Part shown: positions 62,091 through 64,000 of the stretch, in pieces
Position numbering within the stretch: position 1 is the first letter of the stretch
Layout of the letters: each line of letters opens with the position of its first letter
NCBI GenBank assembly: GCA_036927565.1
Contig: JAYESD010000008.1
Coordinates: forward strand, 125,577,498 to 125,641,497
Reading direction: 5' to 3'
Length of the DNA stretch: 64,000 bases
DNA from: Tuctoria greenei
Lineage: Eukaryota > Streptophyta > Magnoliopsida > Poales > Poaceae
Made by a program: the position numbers and the translations under genes
The notes under the pieces: generated by a model
What the model was told of the DNA's origin: nothing
Database searches by the model: none
The model's input: only the letters and a program-made list of their open reading frames with translations

Positions 62091-63776
62091 TGAGACCTAT
62101 GTGTGCTGAATACATTATCTATGACGATAAAAGTTTTGAATTTTACCAAAACACCCATCTCATCAAGGTCCAACTCTAGGTCCAAGTTCTTGCAAGGTGC
62201 GATGATAGGTCCGACTTGTTTTGGGTAGCTCCGGCAAGATCCGACATAAGGTCCAAGTTGCTTTGGCTCGGTCCGACTAGCTTTGGCAAGCTCCAGCGTT
62301 AGGTGTGACTAGCTTGGGTACGCTCCAGCGCTAGGTCCTGCTAGCTTTGGTAAGCTTCATCTCAAGGTCCGGTTAGCTTTGGCAAGGTTTGGTGCTAGAT
62401 TGCAATGGTTCTGCTTTTAACTTGCAATGTTTCAAACTTCTTTTTTGGATTATAGAAAGCTTGCATAGTATTCTTTTACTAAGTTTTTTGCGTGTGTTGG
62501 TGTTTATGGCTGATATCGTTTTGCTATGCTTTGCAACATGCTTATGTGAGGTGCTCACGTAAGGTGTTGTGGTTATCGGAACTAACGAGAGTCAAGTCGA
62601 GGACTTGTGCTCGGAAGTATCAGTTGTTTATTCATGTGCAGGTGTTTCTTAAGTTCAAGGCATGGCTGATGACGGGATCCATTGAACTAGTCTTAGGGAG
62701 AAGATGAGGTTCAACAACCAAGTTCGGGGGGAATTGTGGTTGATTTCATCGGGAGGTTGCGCAACATATTTGAATTTAGAACAATGCATATGAAGGTATT
62801 GTGGACGTTGTTGGAAGATGTTTGCACGTGTGCAAGAAGTGCATGGACGTGGCTAAATGGTTCCAAGGCGTGATGAAGAGATGTGGACGTAAAGAATTGG
62901 TTGGAAAGGTCCAACTGACTAGGTTATGGACTCAATCTGCAGCTGAGACGGGTTTGACTCAAATATGGAAAGATTTGAATTGGTTACACTAGGATTTAGT
63001 GGTGAGCACGAAGTTGAGTTATTTTAGGAATGTGGGATACGTTCCTAAGGTGTTTTGAAATCTTAATAATGCTTCTATCTACGTATGGAAGAGTCTCGAG
63101 CAGCTATAGAAAGTTTCGTTAGAAACTGAGTAGGATACGAGTCCTATGCTGATTTGGGTTGGCCTCATGGCAAGTTATATAAGCAAGGGAGGCCAGAGCT
63201 CGTGGCATGGATTTTGGGTTATTCCTCTTGAGTTCTATTGAATAAAGATCGTAGTTTAAAGGAACATTTGTGCCTTGTCATCCGACTTGTTTCAGGTAAG
63301 TTTTTCTCGTCGAGTTTCTGCACAGCACTACCTTGCTTTGGTGGTTTTATCATAACTCGAGTTTTACATATCTAATTGATGTGATTCTTTTTGGGTTGTC
63401 TTCAAAAATTTATTATCTATCATCTGTGAAAATTTCATGGTTATTGGATTTGTGATTTCTGATCTACACGAATTTCTTTGCAGTGTTGCAGAACTGGTTT
63501 TTCTCGGGTAGAACAGATTGACCTTTGTTCGATCTTTCGATCGTAACTTGAGTTTTTCTCGACGCATTTTCATGGTTCTTATTTTGACGTCTTCGTGAAT
63601 TGATTCTCCAAAATCTATACAGGTTTTGTTACAATATATCACGTTTAGATTAGTCACACACTTGATTTCTTTAATAGATCAATTTTCTACCGAGGGTTTT
63701 TGTTGCTTCCGTTGAAAAAGTTGTAATCTACCATTCACCCCCTCTGGTAGCTTTTCATGTGCTCTTTAATCCTACA
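62091..63776 (+). repeat. 5' LTR of Copia-4
   Basis: A 1,686-bp LTR from TGAGACCTATGTGTGCTG to TAATCCTACA. Its ends, the stretch from about 62400 to the end and the TATATAAG box at 63176-63183 follow the Copia-3 LTR. The U3 part at 62160-62400 is replaced by a different repeat array. Confidence 0.92.
62271..62400 (+). repeat. 32-bp tandem repeats in Copia-4 U3
   Basis: Four units start at about 62272, 62304, 62336 and 62368 with GGTCCGACTAGCTTTGGCAA-like text and AGCTCCAGCGCT-like ends. More degenerate units extend left to about 62160. Confidence 0.82.
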
Positions 63777-63777
63777 A

Positions 63778-63792
63778 TCGGTATCAGAGCCA
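63778..63792 (+). promoter_or_regulatory. Primer binding site of Copia-4
   Basis: TCGGTATCAGAGCCA, initiator-Met type with one mismatch, directly after the LTR. Confidence 0.88.
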
Positions 63793-63837
63793 CGTTGCTC
63801 TAATATTTGTGATTTGCAAGTATTTTAAATAATCATT

Positions 63838-64000
63838 ATGGAAAAATACTTCACAAATTCTTGTGTGTTTAGTGGTATTGATTTATAGGTTTGGAAGGCA
63901 CGAATGTAGGCTTTCATCTAGGCGCAAGGCTTTGCAATATGGGAAAAGGTGCACAAGCCTTACAAAGTGCCATTAAACGATCATGTTACGGCTACAAATA
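63838..64000 (+). pseudogene. Copia-4 gag N-terminus, partial
   Basis: The ATG at 63838 gives MEKYFTNSCVFSGIDL, a TAG, VWKARM, a second TAG, then AFI, a third TAG, and AQGFAIWEKVHKPYKVPLND. It is collinear with the Copia-3 gag (MEKYSAKPCVFSGIDFQV, AYMQAQGFSIWEKLFK). Three stops within 30 codons show a dead copy. It continues beyond the window. Confidence 0.88.

Larger units (their letters stand above)
62091..64000 (+). mobile_element. Copia-4: left part of a Copia element of the Copia-3 family
   Basis: LTR, primer site and gag start, cut by the window edge. The LTR termini, TATA context and gag N-terminus match Copia-3, but the U3 enhancer region differs. Gag contains stops, so the copy is degenerate. 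Confidence 0.92.

Overview
The window is grass-type (Poaceae-like) nuclear intergenic DNA made almost entirely of nested transposable elements. I recognise no host protein-coding gene, tRNA gene or functional rRNA gene. The suggestion of a grass rests on the mix of families: Opie/SIRE-like Copia elements, Tat-lineage Gypsy elements with an antisense ORF, a large Tekay-type chromovirus, a CACTA transposon and a Cassandra TRIM. The species cannot be named from this sequence alone.

Layout, left to right. Copia-1 (1-1650, minus) enters from the left edge and sits in the 5' LTR of Copia-2. Copia-2 (1651-17609, plus) is degenerate, has no recognisable 3' end, and is split inside its reverse transcriptase by Copia-3 (5915-16791, target duplication GTTGT). 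The 5' LTR of Copia-3 carries a complete Cassandra element (7376-8169), a miniature LTR element whose LTRs contain 5S-rRNA-like sequence. An unrecognised spacer (17610-18014) follows. Tat-1, a Gypsy element, spans 18015-61591 (target duplication CACCT). Its antisense ORF is split by CACTA-1 (27989-58402, target duplication CGG). The minus-strand TNP2 transposase gene of CACTA-1 is split by two further elements: Tat-2 (29027-41926, target duplication GTAAC) and Tekay-1 (43689-54435, minus, target duplication ATATC). A second spacer (61597-62090) precedes Copia-4 (62091 to the right edge), which belongs to the same family as Copia-3.

Every nested junction can be closed by matching target duplications, and reading frames rejoin across them: Copia-2 RT across Copia-3, TNP2 across Tat-2 and Tekay-1, the Tat-1 antisense ORF across CACTA-1. 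The insertion order on the right is therefore Tat-1, then CACTA-1, then Tat-2 and Tekay-1. On the left it is Copia-2, then Copia-3, then Cassandra. All coding regions carry stops or frameshifts. The least damaged are the Tekay-1 gag-protease-RT and integrase and the Tat-2 integrase.

The most striking observation is in Tekay-1. Between its primer site and gag lies an extra ORF whose first residues, MARTKTTPRKSTGG, copy the histone H3 N-terminal tail, with K4, R8, K9, S10 and T11 in register. The same element ends its integrase with a chromodomain-like module, the kind of fold that binds methylated H3 tails in related chromoviruses. Both its extra ORF and gag begin immediately after a 3' splice-site-like sequence.
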